A stretch of 64,000 nt of DNA, from assembly GCF_004119495.1 (NCBI RefSeq), contig NZ_NRQU01000002.1, positions 62,001 through 126,000 on the forward strand. The letters run 5' to 3'. Position numbers and translations under genes: made by a program. This document shows, piece by piece, positions 1 to 10,122 of this stretch. The notes under the pieces were generated by a model. That model was not told where the DNA came from. It was given only the letters and a program-made list of their open reading frames with translations, and made no database searches. Position 1 is the stretch's first letter. Every line of letters starts with the position of its first letter. This stretch comes from Flavobacterium sp. YO12 (GTDB lineage: Bacteria; Bacteroidota; Bacteroidia; Flavobacteriales; Flavobacteriaceae).

Positions 1-1338
1 TAATTTTTTGCTTTTATAAATTTTTGACAAAGCGTTCATAAAAGCATCAAACTGACCGTCGCCTTGTGCATTTTCTTCGATGATTTCATCGCCAAATTTC
101 AGGCACAAAGTCGTAGACGGACGCATTCCTTTTGAGTGTACTAATATATAGGACTCGATTTTTATTTTTTCTTCGTAAGTATGACTGTCCAAAACATCGG
201 ATATAATGTATGGAAGATCTTCCTTAGTTACAGTTTCTTTTTTATCGCCCAATTCGATAATTCTTTGGGTAACCAATTTCAAATCTTCGTTGTTTAGTTT
301 TAAGCCTAATTCCTGAAGATTTTTTTCGATATTGGCTTTTCCAGAAGTTTTTCCGAGAGCGTATTTTCTTTTTCTTCCGAAGCGCTCCGGAAGCAAATCA
401 TTAAAATATAAATTGTTTTTATTATCACCATCAGCGTGAATTCCAGCTGTTTGTGTGAAAACATTATCACCAACGATTGGTTTGTTGGCTGGGATTCTAT
501 ATCCTGTAAAAGTTTCCACCAATTTACTTACAGAATATAAAGAAGTTTCTTTGATGTTGATGCTTACTTCTGGCAAATAATCGTTTATAACGGCAACAGT
601 ACTTTCGAGAGGTGCATTTCCTGCTCGTTCTCCCATTCCGTTTACCGTTACATGAAGTCCGTTTATGCCGGCTTTTATAGCTTCCATAACATTGGCAACA
701 CTTAAATCGTAATCGTTATGCGCATGAAAATCGAAATGAACATCAGGATATTTTGTTCTGATTTTAGAAATAAATTCAAAAGCCAAGGACGGAATTAAAA
801 CGCCTAAAGTATCAGGAAGTAGAATTCTTTTTACTGGCTGCGTCGACAAGAAATCCAGAAATTGAAAAACATATTCAGGAGAATTTCGCATTCCGTTGCT
901 CCAATCTTCTAAGTAAACGTTCGTTTCAATATCATTTTCTTTCGCTAAAGCGATAATTTGTGCAATTTCAGAAAAATGCTGTTCAGGTGTTTTCTTTAGT
1001 TGATGTGTTAAGTGATTCATTGAGCCTTTGGTCAATAAATTCTGCACTTTGGCACCGGCTTTTTTCATCCATTCAATCGAAACGCCACCATCAACAAACG
1101 ACAGTACTTCAATTCTGTTAATATATCCTCTTTCTTCAGCCCAGGAAGTAATGCTTTTTACAGCTTGAAATTCTCCTTCGCTTACGCGTGCCGAAGCAAT
1201 TTCGATTCTATCAATATTTAATTCCTCCAACAACAATTGTGCAATGGTTAGTTTTTCTGCAGCAGAAAAAGATACTCCCGAGGTTTGTTCGCCATCACGG
1301 AGTGTCGTATCCATTATTTCAATTTTTCTTTTTTCCAT
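1..1338 (-). CDS. leuA: 2-isopropylmalate synthase-like protein (3' end beyond window)
   Basis: The frame is open for 446 codons from an ATG at 1338 to the left edge, so the C-terminus is missing. The N-terminus reads MDTTLRDGEQTSG, the metal- and 2-oxoacid-binding signature of the DRE-TIM (HMGL-like) acyltransferases, and an HAHND motif lies mid-protein. The last visible part belongs to the C-terminal LeuA dimer/regulatory domain. The family condenses acetyl-CoA with a 2-oxoacid; with leuD and leuC just upstream on the same strand, the likely reaction is 2-oxoisovalerate to 2-isopropylmalate, the first step of leucine synthesis. A citramalate synthase of the same family is the main alternative and cannot be excluded from sequence alone. 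The start is fixed by the motif at residues 9-18 and the lack of a good upstream ATG. Confidence 0.85.
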   Translation of the reverse strand, partial: MEKRKIEIMDTTLRDGEQTSGVSFSAAEKLTIAQLLLEELNIDRIEIASARVSEGEFQAVKSITSWAEERGYINRIEVLSFVDGGVSIEWMKKAGAKVQNLLTKGSMNHLTHQLKKTPEQHFSEIAQIIALAKENDIETNVYLEDWSNGMRNSPEYVFQFLDFLSTQPVKRILLPDTLGVLIPSLAFEFISKIRTKYPDVHFDFHAHNDYDLSVANVMEAIKAGINGLHVTVNGMGERAGNAPLESTVAVINDYLPEVSINIKETSLYSVSKLVETFTGYRIPANKPIVGDNVFTQTAGIHADGDNKNNLYFNDLLPERFGRKRKYALGKTSGKANIEKNLQELGLKLNNEDLKLVTQRIIELGDKKETVTKEDLPYIISDVLDSHTYEEKIKIESYILVHSKGMRPSTTLCLKFGDEIIEENAQGDGQFDAFMNALSKIYKSKKL

Positions 1339-1382
1339 TATTATATTGTTAGCTTTTTAATGATAAGCTGATAGTTTGTATT

Positions 1383-1955
1383 TTATTTTTTTGTTATCAG
1401 AATCAAACCTGTTGACCAGCACATTTTTGTAAGTTGAATGTCATTTCTTTTTTCTAAATCTTGAATAAGAATTTCGACATTTTTATCATGATTTTTTGGC
1501 CAGTTTTTTTGCGGTAACATATCATCGATTAAATAAATTCCTCCTGGTTTCAATAGTTGCAAAGTTTCTTCTAGAACAGCATATTTGCCGGGCCAGGCAT
1601 CAGCAAAAATTAAATCAAACTTTTCTCCGTTGTAATTTAAAATCCATTTTTCGGCATCATTGCAAACAAATGAAACATTTGATTTTTGAAAATACTTTTT
1701 GGCAACATTTTGATATTCTGCCAAATTATCAATGGAAATTAAGTTTGAATTTTCATTCATTCCTTCAATCATCCATGCAAGCGATAATCCTGTTCCAGTT
1801 CCTAATTCTAAAAAGTGACCGTCTTTTTTGGATGCAATTAATGTTCTTAGAAAGCTTCCTGTTTGTAAATCTGACGGCATTGAAAACGAAATTTTTTCAG
1901 AATCAATCTTGATTTCTGAATAGAATTTAGGTAAAACAATGTTGTTGTCGTTCAT
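1383..1955 (-). CDS. class I SAM-dependent methyltransferase, O-methyltransferase type
   Basis: A 190-residue protein of one Rossmann-like methyltransferase domain. The SAM-binding glycine motif is LELGTGTGLS (about residue 50), followed by an acidic SAM-ribose position in ISIDN and a downstream DLIFADAWPGKY motif, as in the small O-methyltransferase_24 and caffeoyl-CoA-like families. No signal peptide, so cytosolic. It sits between leuD and the leuA-like gene on the same strand, behind a hairpin that probably ends or attenuates leuDC transcription. The substrate is unknown, and the position in the leucine cluster does not by itself imply a role in leucine synthesis. Confidence 0.75.
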   Translation of the reverse strand: MNDNNIVLPKFYSEIKIDSEKISFSMPSDLQTGSFLRTLIASKKDGHFLELGTGTGLSLAWMIEGMNENSNLISIDNLAEYQNVAKKYFQKSNVSFVCNDAEKWILNYNGEKFDLIFADAWPGKYAVLEETLQLLKPGGIYLIDDMLPQKNWPKNHDKNVEILIQDLEKRNDIQLTKMCWSTGLILITKK

Positions 1956-1987
1956 TCTGAGCTTAGTATCGATTCAAAAAAATAGTT

Positions 1988-2038
1988 AAAAAGCAGTTAC
2001 TAAGGTCAACCTTGGCTGAGCTTGAGTAACTGCTTTTT
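1988..2038 (-). terminator. hairpin with U-tract after leuD
   Basis: Two 14-base perfectly complementary arms (1988-2001 and 2025-2038) enclose a 23-base loop. Read on the minus strand the stem ends in a run of T. It lies between the leuD stop and the methyltransferase start, so it is a terminator or attenuator for the leuCD transcript. Confidence 0.7.
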
Positions 2039-2063
2039 GGGTTGGTTGTTTTTTGGTTGTTGG

Positions 2064-2660
2064 TTAGTAAGGAAGTTTATCAGCAAAAGCCACGATATCT
2101 TCTTTGATATTTTGTAAATAATCAATGTCATCAAAGCCATTAATCATATTATTCTTTTTGTATCCGTTGATCGCAAAAGATTCTTGTTGTCCTGTAGACA
2201 ATAAAGTAATTGTCTGTTCTGGAAGATTGATTTCTAATTCTGTTTTTGGATCAGCTTCAATCGCTTTGAAAATGGTATCAGCGAATTCAGGACTAACCTG
2301 AACTGGTAAAACACCAATGTTTAAACAGTTTCCTTTGAAGATATCAGCAAAGAAACTTGAAACTACAGCTCTAAATCCGTAATCGTAAACTGCCCATGCA
2401 GCATGTTCTCTTGAAGATCCTGAACCAAAGTTTTTTCCTCCAACAAGGATTTTTCCAGAGTAAGTTGAATCGTTCAAAACGAAATCAGTTTTTGGAGTAT
2501 CGTCTCCATTATATCTCCAGTCTCTAAAAAGGTTGTCTCCGAAACCTTCACGTTTTGTAGCTTTTAAGAAACGAGCTGGGATGATTTGATCTGTATCTAC
2601 GTTCTCAATTGGCAGCGGCACTGCACTGCTGGTAAGTATGTTAAATTTATCGTATGCCAT
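2064..2660 (-). CDS. leuD: 3-isopropylmalate dehydratase small subunit
   Basis: The 198-residue protein is full length for LeuD. It carries the swivel-domain signatures NVDTDQIIPARFLK (about residues 20-33), GGKNFGSGSSREHAAWAV and the later FKGNCLNIGVLPV. LeuD pairs with LeuC, the Fe-S subunit, and the heterodimer isomerises 2-isopropylmalate to 3-isopropylmalate via isopropylmaleate in the cytosol. leuC lies immediately upstream on the same strand, separated by 178 bases of inverted-repeat DNA, which is unusual because these two genes are often tightly coupled. Start ATG at 2660. Confidence 0.97.
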   Translation of the reverse strand: MAYDKFNILTSSAVPLPIENVDTDQIIPARFLKATKREGFGDNLFRDWRYNGDDTPKTDFVLNDSTYSGKILVGGKNFGSGSSREHAAWAVYDYGFRAVVSSFFADIFKGNCLNIGVLPVQVSPEFADTIFKAIEADPKTELEINLPEQTITLLSTGQQESFAINGYKKNNMINGFDDIDYLQNIKEDIVAFADKLPY

Positions 2661-2679
2661 TTTGTTTTTGCTTTAGGCT

Positions 2680-2835
2680 GTTTTTTTGCTTTAGGCTATA
2701 AGCTATAGGCTATAGGCTTTAAGCTTTTTGTACAGCGTTTATTTTTTATTTGCTTTAGGCTTTAAGCAATAAGCTGTAAGCCTTTTTTAAGATTCTGTTA
2801 AAAGCTTACAGCTTATTGCTTACAGCTTACAGCAG
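2680..2835. repeat. GCTTTAGGC/TATAAGC repeat cluster with long hairpin
   Basis: The leuC-leuD spacer is built from variants of a short unit (GCTTTAGGCTATAAGC-like). Its right part forms a perfect inverted repeat with 18-base arms (2764-2781 and 2804-2821) and a 22-base loop. The intergenic RNA would fold strongly, so it may stabilise the leuC message or uncouple the two genes. Confidence 0.75.
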
Positions 2836-2838
2836 GAA

Positions 2839-4233
2839 TTAGAATAATTCCCTCGGATCTGTTAGTTTTCCTGTAACAGCAGCTGCAGCAGCCATAATTG
2901 GACTTGCTAAAAGCGTTCTTGATCCAGGACCTTGACGACCTTCAAAGTTTCTGTTTGAAGTACTTACTGCATATTTTCCAGCAGGAACTTTATCATCGTT
3001 CATTGCTAAACAAGCAGAACAACCCGGTTGACGTAATACGAAACCAGCTTCGGTTAAAATATCCAAGATACCTTCTTCTTTAATTTGAGCTTCAACAACG
3101 TGAGAACCTGGAACTAACCAAGCGGTAACATTGTCTGCTTTTTTTCTTCCTTTTACAATTTCGGCGAAAGCTCTAAAATCTTCAATACGTCCATTTGTAC
3201 AGCTTCCTAAGAAAACATAATCAATAGGTTTTCCAATCATCACATCATCTTCATGGAAACCCATATAAGCTAAAGATTTTTTGTAAGTTTCCTCACCGCC
3301 TTCAACTTCTTTTGCACTTGGGATATGTTTTGAAATACCAATTCCCATTCCAGGATTGGTACCATAAGTAATCATTGGTTCAATGTCTGAAGCCTTGATG
3401 TTTAACTCAGCATCAAATACAGCATCAGCATCAGTTTTTAAAGTTTTCCAGTATTCAACAGCTTTTGTCCAAGCTTCACCTTTTGGAGCGTATAATCTTC
3501 CTTCAAGGAAATCGAAAGTAGTTTGATCAGGAGCGATCATTCCGCCTCGCGCACCCATTTCGATACTTAAGTTACAAACTGTCATACGACCTTCCATAGT
3601 CATGTTTTCAAAAACATCACCAGCGTATTCAACAAAATAACCTGTACCTCCAGAAGTAGTTAATTGAGCAATAATATAAAGTGCAACGTCTTTTGGACCA
3701 ACACCTTTGCTTAATTGACCATTTACGTTAATGCGCATTTTCTTTGGTTTAGGCTGCATAATGCATTGTGTAGAAAGCACCATCTCAACCTCAGAAGTTC
3801 CGATACCAAAAGCAATAGCTCCAAAGGCACCGTGAGTAGATGTATGCGAATCACCGCAAACAATAGTAGCACCTGGCAAAGTAATTCCGTTTTCAGGACC
3901 AACTACGTGTACAATTCCATTTTTTTGGTGACCTAATCCCCAGTGTGAAATTCCGTATTCGTTTGCATTGTCTTCAAGAGCTTGAAGCTGATTAGCAGAT
4001 AAAGGATCCTGAACTGGTAAATGTTGGTTTATGGTTGGTGTATTGTGATCTGCGGTTGCAAAAGTACGTTGTGGGTATAAAACGTTAACGCCTCTTGATT
4101 TTAATCCTAAAAAAGCAACAGGACTCGTAACTTCATGAATGAAATGGCGGTCAATAAAAAACACATCTGGTCCATCTTCAATTTTACGCACTACATGTGA
4201 ATCCCATACTTTGTCAAATAATGTCTTACTCAT
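2839..4233 (-). CDS. leuC: 3-isopropylmalate dehydratase large subunit
   Basis: Aconitase-family enzyme subunit of 464 residues, counted from the ATG at 4233 ([15 protein letters not shown]), the conserved N-terminus. A longer in-frame reading to 4368 adds 45 hydrophobic residues with no family counterpart and was rejected. The three 4Fe-4S cysteines are visible as the C of GSCTNGR and the two of [35 protein letters not shown] is the substrate-binding region (split here by position, about residues 130-153). It forms the LeuCD dehydratase with leuD downstream. A weak -7-like TAAATTTG lies about 250 bases upstream at 4484-4491 (minus strand) without a clear -33 partner. Confidence 0.97.
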   Translation of the reverse strand: MSKTLFDKVWDSHVVRKIEDGPDVFFIDRHFIHEVTSPVAFLGLKSRGVNVLYPQRTFATADHNTPTINQHLPVQDPLSANQLQALEDNANEYGISHWGLGHQKNGIVHVVGPENGITLPGATIVCGDSHTSTHGAFGAIAFGIGTSEVEMVLSTQCIMQPKPKKMRINVNGQLSKGVGPKDVALYIIAQLTTSGGTGYFVEYAGDVFENMTMEGRMTVCNLSIEMGARGGMIAPDQTTFDFLEGRLYAPKGEAWTKAVEYWKTLKTDADAVFDAELNIKASDIEPMITYGTNPGMGIGISKHIPSAKEVEGGEETYKKSLAYMGFHEDDVMIGKPIDYVFLGSCTNGRIEDFRAFAEIVKGRKKADNVTAWLVPGSHVVEAQIKEEGILDILTEAGFVLRQPGCSACLAMNDDKVPAGKYAVSTSNRNFEGRQGPGSRTLLASPIMAAAAAVTGKLTDPRELF

Positions 4234-4830
4234 TTTTATTTTTTTAAATGTAATTTCTATAACTACAGCATTTTCCTGTTCATTATAATAGCAAAACAAA
4301 AGTAAAAAAAGATACAAAGGCGTCAATTTCAATATTTCATTATATACGATACCCAAACTAAAATACAAATTGCGAAATGGCTTTTTTTGTCTTCAATTTT
4401 TGTCTAAAAATGTATAAGGAATTGATTTTGTTTTTCTTTTTTTGCTTAAATCCTGCTTAATTGTTTTTTGTTTTGATAGTTTGCAAATTTATTTTAAAAT
4501 AGCTATAAAAAAGAGTATTTTGTTTGAAAATATGTAACAAATTGAGTGAAAATAGTAATAATTACCAGTTTTGGTTTCTTTTTTTGTTTTTGAAATCAGG
4601 CGTTTAAACACTTTTACAAGCATTTAGAATTAGATTTTAGAAACGTTTTTAATGTCTTTTTTAGATAAAATAATACGACATCCAAGAAGTGTATTTTTTG
4701 TTTTTAGAATGAAATTAAATGAAAACAAAAATATCATAATTGGTAAATTGATTGATTATGACAACTAGCTGACAATTACTTTCAAAAAGAACTTCTAATA
4801 TTGAAACCTCTAATTTTAAATAAATATGCC
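4234..4830. other. divergent intergenic region, leuC / DUF417 gene
   Basis: About 600 bases of very AT-rich DNA between divergent genes. It must hold the leuC promoter and probably the promoter of the rightward gene. No convincing coding frame, tRNA, riboswitch or strong hairpin was seen. Confidence 0.5.
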
Positions 4831-5250
4831 ATGAATTTAAATCAATTCGCTTACACATTAGGAGTTTTAGGAACAGTAATTATTTTAATCTGGGTAGGTC
4901 TTTTCAAATTTACTGTCGTCGAAGCCGAAGCAATAAAAGGTTTAGTCGAGAATCATTTTGCAATGAGCTGGATGTATAAAGTTATGTCAGTGCAGCAGGT
5001 TTCGAATTTTATCGGAATTTTTGAAGTTCTTACTGGGTTGGGATTGCTTGCTTCTTTATTTGTTAAGAGAATCGGCCTTTATGCCGGCTGTGCTTCTGCT
5101 ATTATATTTATTACAACATTGAGTTTTTTAATTACAACTCCTGGTATTTTTAAAAGTCTAGAAGGTTTTCCTATAACTGATTTTTTTATTTTAAAAGATA
5201 TTCCATATTTGGCGATTTCGTTAATGGTTTGTGTAAAAGGGAAGGAATAA
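4831..5250 (+). CDS. DUF417/YkgB (RclC)-like inner-membrane protein
   Basis: A 139-residue membrane protein with four hydrophobic segments (about residues 5-25, 50-70, 72-92 and 110-130). The pattern IWVGLFKFTVVEAEAIKGLV near the N-terminus and FIGIFEVLTGLGLL in the middle resembles the DUF417 family (E. coli YkgB/RclC), relatives of DoxX proteins. In E. coli, RclC belongs to the reactive-chlorine response; that role is not shown here. The ATG at 4831 is preferred over the in-frame TTG at 4801. It stands alone between leuC (divergent) and dnaE (same strand). Confidence 0.7.
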   Translation: MNLNQFAYTLGVLGTVIILIWVGLFKFTVVEAEAIKGLVENHFAMSWMYKVMSVQQVSNFIGIFEVLTGLGLLASLFVKRIGLYAGCASAIIFITTLSFLITTPGIFKSLEGFPITDFFILKDIPYLAISLMVCVKGKE

Positions 5251-5415
5251 AATAAGTGCTTTTCTTAACAAATTCACTAGCTGAATTGTTTAAAAAAAGA
5301 CTAAATTTGAATTTCCTCTATTCTATATTTTACTATTTTGTATAGCGCATATAATCAATGTTTTATGTGGTGTAAAATTTGGATTTTGGGACTTTAATTT
5401 TGCCTTTTTAAGCTT

Positions 5416-8400
5416 ATGTATTTAATATTCGATACCGAAACTACTGGATTACCAAAACGCTGGGATGCTCCAATAACTGATTCTGATAACTGGCCTCGCT
5501 GTATTCAGATCGCATGGCAGCTTCATGACGAAATGGGACAGCTTATTGAACATCAGGATTATTTGGTAAAACCAGATGGATTTAATATTCCGTATGATGC
5601 CGAGCGTATTCACGGAATCTCAACTGAATTGGCGGAAGCTGATGGAATCACGCTGGCAGAAGTTTTAGAGAAATTCAATATCGCTTTAAGTAAAACTAAA
5701 TTTATTGTCGGTCAGAATTTAGGTTTCGATGTTAATATTATGGGAGCTGAATTCCATAGAATGGGTGTAGATTCGCCAATGAGCACAATGCCGGTTCTAG
5801 ATACTTGTACAGAAGTTACGGCTTCATTATTGCAGCTTCCCGGAGGTCGTGGAGGAAGATTTAAATTGCCAACATTAACAGAGTTACACAGTTATTTATT
5901 TGATAAACCTTTTGCAGAAGCGCACAACGCAACTGCCGACGTTGAGGCAACTACTCGCTGTTTCTTGGAGTTAATTAGAAGAGAGGTTTTTACTAAAGAA
6001 GAACTTGATGTTCCAAAGGAATATTTCAAAGAATTTCAAGCTAGAAATCCGCAAGAGTTTCCATTAATTGGTTTAAAACACATCAATTTAAAAGCGGCTT
6101 CTGATAAAATCAGAGAGCAATTAAAAGCTTTAGAATCTGTTGGTAAAGAACCTGCAGTTTCGCATTCTGACAGAGAAGATTTTAAAGCAGCAAAATATTC
6201 GCATTTACACAATCATACACAGTTTTCGGTTCTTCAATCAACGATCGGAATTGGGAATATTGTTGCAGCTACTGCTAAAAACGGAATGCCGGCTGTTGCC
6301 ATGACGGATACCGGAAACATGATGGGCGCATTTCACTTTGTGAGCGCCGTTATGAACCACAACAAAGCAGCATCAGGAAAAAATAAAGCTTTAGTTGAAG
6401 CTGGAGAAGAGCCGACTGAAACGGAGATTAAACCAATTGTGGGCTGTGAATTTAACGTTTGTGAAAACCATTTAGATAAAAGTAAAAAAGACAACGGAAA
6501 CCAGATTGTATTATTAGCCAAAAACAAAAATGGATATCACAATTTGGCTAAAATGTCTTCTATCGCTTTTACCAACGGATTTTACTATGTTCCTAGAATT
6601 GATCGCGCGATTATCGAAAAATACAAGGAAGATATTATGGTTTTGTCTGGAAATTTATATGGAGAAATTCCGAGTAAAATTCTGAACATTGGTGAAAACC
6701 AAGCCGAAGAAGCTTTAATTTGGTGGAAGGAACAATTTGGTGATGATTTTTATCTGGAATTGATGCGCCATAATCAGGAAGATGAAAATCGCGTAAACAA
6801 AACTCTGATTGAATTTTCGCAAAAGCATAATGTAAAGCTAATTGCAACCAATAATACTTATTATTTAAATAAAGAAGATGCCAATGCACACGATATTTTA
6901 CTTTGTGTAAAAGACGGTGAAAAACAGGCAACGCCAATTGGTCGTGGTCGTGGTTATCGCTACGGACTTCCAAATCAGGAATACTATTACAAGTCCGAAG
7001 AAGAGATGAAAAAACTCTTTGCCGATTTGCCTGAAGCCATTATTAACATTCAGGAAATTGTCGATAAAGTAGAAGGATATTCACTTTATCGTGATGTATT
7101 GCTTCCTAAATTTGATATTCCACAAGAATTTGTTGTTGAAGAAGATGAGGCTGATGGAGGTGTTCGTGGTGAAAATAAATACCTGCGACACCTTACAATG
7201 GAAGGAGCCAAAAGAAGATATGGAGAAATTACAGAATCAATTCAAGAACGTCTCGATTTTGAGTTATTAACGATTTCGAATTCAGGTTATCCGGGTTATT
7301 TCTTAATTGTACAGGATTTCATTGCCGAAGCTAGAAATATGGACGTTTCTGTAGGGCCCGGTCGTGGATCTGCAGCGGGTTCTGCCGTTGCTTACTGCCT
7401 CGGAATTACGAATATTGACCCAATTAAATACGATTTGCTTTTTGAGCGTTTCCTAAATCCTGACCGTGTATCGATGCCCGATATTGATATCGACTTTGAT
7501 GATGAGGGTCGTGGACGTGTTATGGAATACGTAATCAACAAATACGGTCAAAAACAGGTAGCGCAGATTATCACTTATGGTAAAATGGCAACCAAATCGG
7601 CGATTCGTGATACGGCGCGTGTATTGGATTTACCGTTGTTTGAAGCCGATAGAATTGCAAAATTGATTCCGGGAATGATGCCGTCAAAATGGAATTTGGC
7701 GCGTTTTATTTCAGAGAGTGAGGAGGAAGTTAAAAAAGCACTTCGTTCAGACGAATTTGACAATGTAAAAGAATTAATCGCCATTGCCAATGAAGATGAT
7801 TTGGCGGGAGAAACCATTCAGCAGGCAAAAATCCTTGAAGGATCGATGCGTAATACTGGAATTCACGCCTGCGGGGTAATTATTACGCCATCGGATATTA
7901 CGAATTACGTTCCAGTTACTACTGCAAAAGATTCTGATTTATATGTAACACAGTTTGATAACTCGGTTGCAGAAAGTGCGGGATTGCTGAAAATGGACTT
8001 CTTGGGTCTGAAGACTCTTACGCTGATAAAAGATACTGTAAAACTGGTAAAATACAGAACAGGAATTGAATTGGATCCAGATACATTTCCAATCGATGAT
8101 GAAGAAACATATGCGCTTTTCCAGAGAGGTGAAACTGTTGGAATCTTTCAATACGAGTCACCCGGAATGCAGAAATACATGAAAGATCTAAAGCCGACGG
8201 TTTTTGGAGATTTAATTGCCATGAATGCACTTTATCGTCCGGGACCTTTGGAGTATATTCCATCTTTCGTTCGAAGAAAAAATGGTGACGAAGAAATAAA
8301 ATACGATTTAGATGCCTGTGCAGAATATTTGTCGGAAACCTACGGAATTACAGTTTACCAAGAGCAGGTAATGCTTTTGTCTCAGTCTTTGGCGGGATTT

Positions 8401-9945
8401 ACAAAGGGTGAGGCCGACGTTTTGCGTAAAGCGATGGGTAAGAAACAAAAGGATGTACTAGATAAAATGAAGCCGAAGTTTGTGGAACAAGCGGCGCAAA
8501 AAGGTCACGATGCCAAAGTTTTGGAGAAAATCTGGAAAGACTGGGAAGCTTTTGCGAGTTACGCCTTCAACAAATCGCACTCGACTTGTTATGCGTGGAT
8601 TGCTTACCAAACGGCTTATTTGAAAGCACACTATCCAGCTGAATATATGGCGGCGGTACTTTCGAATAACATGAACGATATCAAACAAGTTTCCTTTTTC
8701 ATGGAAGAATGCAAACGTATGGGATTACAAGTTTTGGGACCAGACGTAAATGAATCGTATTATAAATTTACCGTAAACGATGATTATGCAGTTCGTTTTG
8801 GAATGGGAGCGATTAAAGGTGTTGGTTCTGGAGCGGTTGAAACGATTGTAGAAAACAGAAAAGACGGAAGATATAAATCGATTTTTGATTTGGCGCAGCG
8901 AATTGATTTGCGTGCTGCCAATAAAAAAGCGATTGAAAACTTAGTACTTGCTGGTGGTTTCGACTCTTTTGAAGGAACAACCAGAGCACAATATTTTCAT
9001 GATGATGGCGACGGAATTACATTTTATGAAAAAGCAATTCGATATGGATCAAAGTTTCAGGAAAATGAAAATTCATCACAAGTAAGTTTGTTTGGAGAAG
9101 CAAGCGAAGTGCAGATTGCAGAGCCAATTATTCCCGCATGTGAAGATTGGAGTACAATGGAAAAACTGGCAAAAGAAAAAGAAGTTGTCGGGATTTATAT
9201 TTCCGGACATCCGCTTGATGATTTTAGATTTGAAATGAAGTATTTCTGTAATTCTCGACTAGAATCATTGAAAAGTATGAATGAATTTGTGGGTAAAAAT
9301 TTAAACTTTGCTGGAATTATCAATAACGTTCAGCACCGTGTGGCAAAAAACGGAAAAGGCTGGGCAGTGTTTAACTTAGAAGGTTATGATGAAAGTTATG
9401 AGTTTAAGATTTTTGGAGAAGAATATCTTAAATTTCGACATTTCCTGATACAGAATAATTTTGCCTTTCTAAAAATACTAATAAAAGATGGTTGGGTAAA
9501 CCATGATACGGGTAAAAAATCAGATCCAAGAATGCAGTTTGTCGAAATCAGACAATTGCAGGATATTATGGAGGCTTTTGCTAAAAAACTGATTGTTTTA
9601 CTAAACATTCAAGATCTTCAAACCGAATTTATTCATAGATTAAGTCATTTATTTAATGAAAATAAAGGCGAAAATTCGGTGACTTTTGAGATTATGGAAT
9701 TGGAAAAAATTAAACGACTTGTTGAGGTAGAAACTCCCGCTGATTTTGAAGAAAGCGATGATGCTGTTTTTGAAGATGAAAATGAAGATGCAGCGCAAGA
9801 AACCAAGATTCAGGAAGTAAATGAAATTGAAGAAATAAAAGTTGTTACCAAATTAACAATGCCAAGCCGAAGATTAAAGATTAGGATTTCTGCTGAGCTG
9901 CTTCAGGAATTAGAGAAATTACAGGTAAATTTTAAGCTGAACTAA
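5416..9945 (+). CDS. dnaE: DNA polymerase III alpha subunit with fused DnaQ-type exonuclease
   Basis: A 1509-residue replicative polymerase. Residues 1-190 form a DEDDh 3'-5' exonuclease: FDTETTG with D6 and E8, a middle GQNLGFD and a late HNATADVEAT. A PHP domain follows from about residue 258 (HLHNHTQFSVL). The polymerase core contains GPGRGSAAGS and the catalytic aspartates in PDIDIDFD (688-695), then NALYRPGPLEYIPSF. Helix-hairpin-helix and OB-fold segments follow, and the C-terminal 150 residues are acidic and low in complexity. Proofreading and synthesis are therefore carried on one chain, as known for Bacteroidetes DnaE, instead of by a separate epsilon subunit. ATG at 5416 gives the exonuclease motif at the very N-terminus. 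It stands alone, with a perfect palindrome over its stop codon. Confidence 0.96.
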   Translation: MYLIFDTETTGLPKRWDAPITDSDNWPRCIQIAWQLHDEMGQLIEHQDYLVKPDGFNIPYDAERIHGISTELAEADGITLAEVLEKFNIALSKTKFIVGQNLGFDVNIMGAEFHRMGVDSPMSTMPVLDTCTEVTASLLQLPGGRGGRFKLPTLTELHSYLFDKPFAEAHNATADVEATTRCFLELIRREVFTKEELDVPKEYFKEFQARNPQEFPLIGLKHINLKAASDKIREQLKALESVGKEPAVSHSDREDFKAAKYSHLHNHTQFSVLQSTIGIGNIVAATAKNGMPAVAMTDTGNMMGAFHFVSAVMNHNKAASGKNKALVEAGEEPTETEIKPIVGCEFNVCENHLDKSKKDNGNQIVLLAKNKNGYHNLAKMSSIAFTNGFYYVPRIDRAIIEKYKEDIMVLSGNLYGEIPSKILNIGENQAEEALIWWKEQFGDDFYLELMRHNQEDENRVNKTLIEFSQKHNVKLIATNNTYYLNKEDANAHDILLCVKDGEKQATPIGRGRGYRYGLPNQEYYYKSEEEMKKLFADLPEAIINIQEIVDKVEGYSLYRDVLLPKFDIPQEFVVEEDEADGGVRGENKYLRHLTMEGAKRRYGEITESIQERLDFELLTISNSGYPGYFLIVQDFIAEARNMDVSVGPGRGSAAGSAVAYCLGITNIDPIKYDLLFERFLNPDRVSMPDIDIDFDDEGRGRVMEYVINKYGQKQVAQIITYGKMATKSAIRDTARVLDLPLFEADRIAKLIPGMMPSKWNLARFISESEEEVKKALRSDEFDNVKELIAIANEDDLAGETIQQAKILEGSMRNTGIHACGVIITPSDITNYVPVTTAKDSDLYVTQFDNSVAESAGLLKMDFLGLKTLTLIKDTVKLVKYRTGIELDPDTFPIDDEETYALFQRGETVGIFQYESPGMQKYMKDLKPTVFGDLIAMNALYRPGPLEYIPSFVRRKNGDEEIKYDLDACAEYLSETYGITVYQEQVMLLSQSLAGFTKGEADVLRKAMGKKQKDVLDKMKPKFVEQAAQKGHDAKVLEKIWKDWEAFASYAFNKSHSTCYAWIAYQTAYLKAHYPAEYMAAVLSNNMNDIKQVSFFMEECKRMGLQVLGPDVNESYYKFTVNDDYAVRFGMGAIKGVGSGAVETIVENRKDGRYKSIFDLAQRIDLRAANKKAIENLVLAGGFDSFEGTTRAQYFHDDGDGITFYEKAIRYGSKFQENENSSQVSLFGEASEVQIAEPIIPACEDWSTMEKLAKEKEVVGIYISGHPLDDFRFEMKYFCNSRLESLKSMNEFVGKNLNFAGIINNVQHRVAKNGKGWAVFNLEGYDESYEFKIFGEEYLKFRHFLIQNNFAFLKILIKDGWVNHDTGKKSDPRMQFVEIRQLQDIMEAFAKKLIVLLNIQDLQTEFIHRLSHLFNENKGENSVTFEIMELEKIKRLVEVETPADFEESDDAVFEDENEDAAQETKIQEVNEIEEIKVVTKLTMPSRRLKIRISAELLQELEKLQVNFKLN

Positions 9946-9966
9946 ATTTTAACAGTTAAAATTTAG
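9942..9966. repeat. perfect palindrome over the dnaE stop codon
   Basis: Two perfect 12-base arms around one central base, overlapping the TAA of dnaE. There is no T-run after it, so it is not a classic terminator, but it can protect or mark the 3' end of the message. Confidence 0.6.
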
Positions 9967-10122
9967 AATAATGCATTTTTTTAGTGTTAAAATTATGCGT
10001 GCATAATAGTTTTTTAGTAATATTGCTCCAAATTACAACGATTTCGTTCCAAGTCTAACAATGCAAATTATAAGAATATGTTAAAAAATTCTATGTTTGT
10101 ATAAATTAATTAAATCAGAATT

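Noticed and set aside
1496-1912. 138-codon frame opposite the methyltransferase
   Set aside because: Antisense shadow of the gene at 1383-1955; no recognisable protein and no start signal of its own.
4801-4830. TTG start for the DUF417 protein
   Set aside because: The ATG at 4831 fits the family N-terminus; the extra ten residues have no support.
6635-6973. 112-codon antisense frame in dnaE
   Set aside because: Shadow of the conserved polymerase gene on the other strand.
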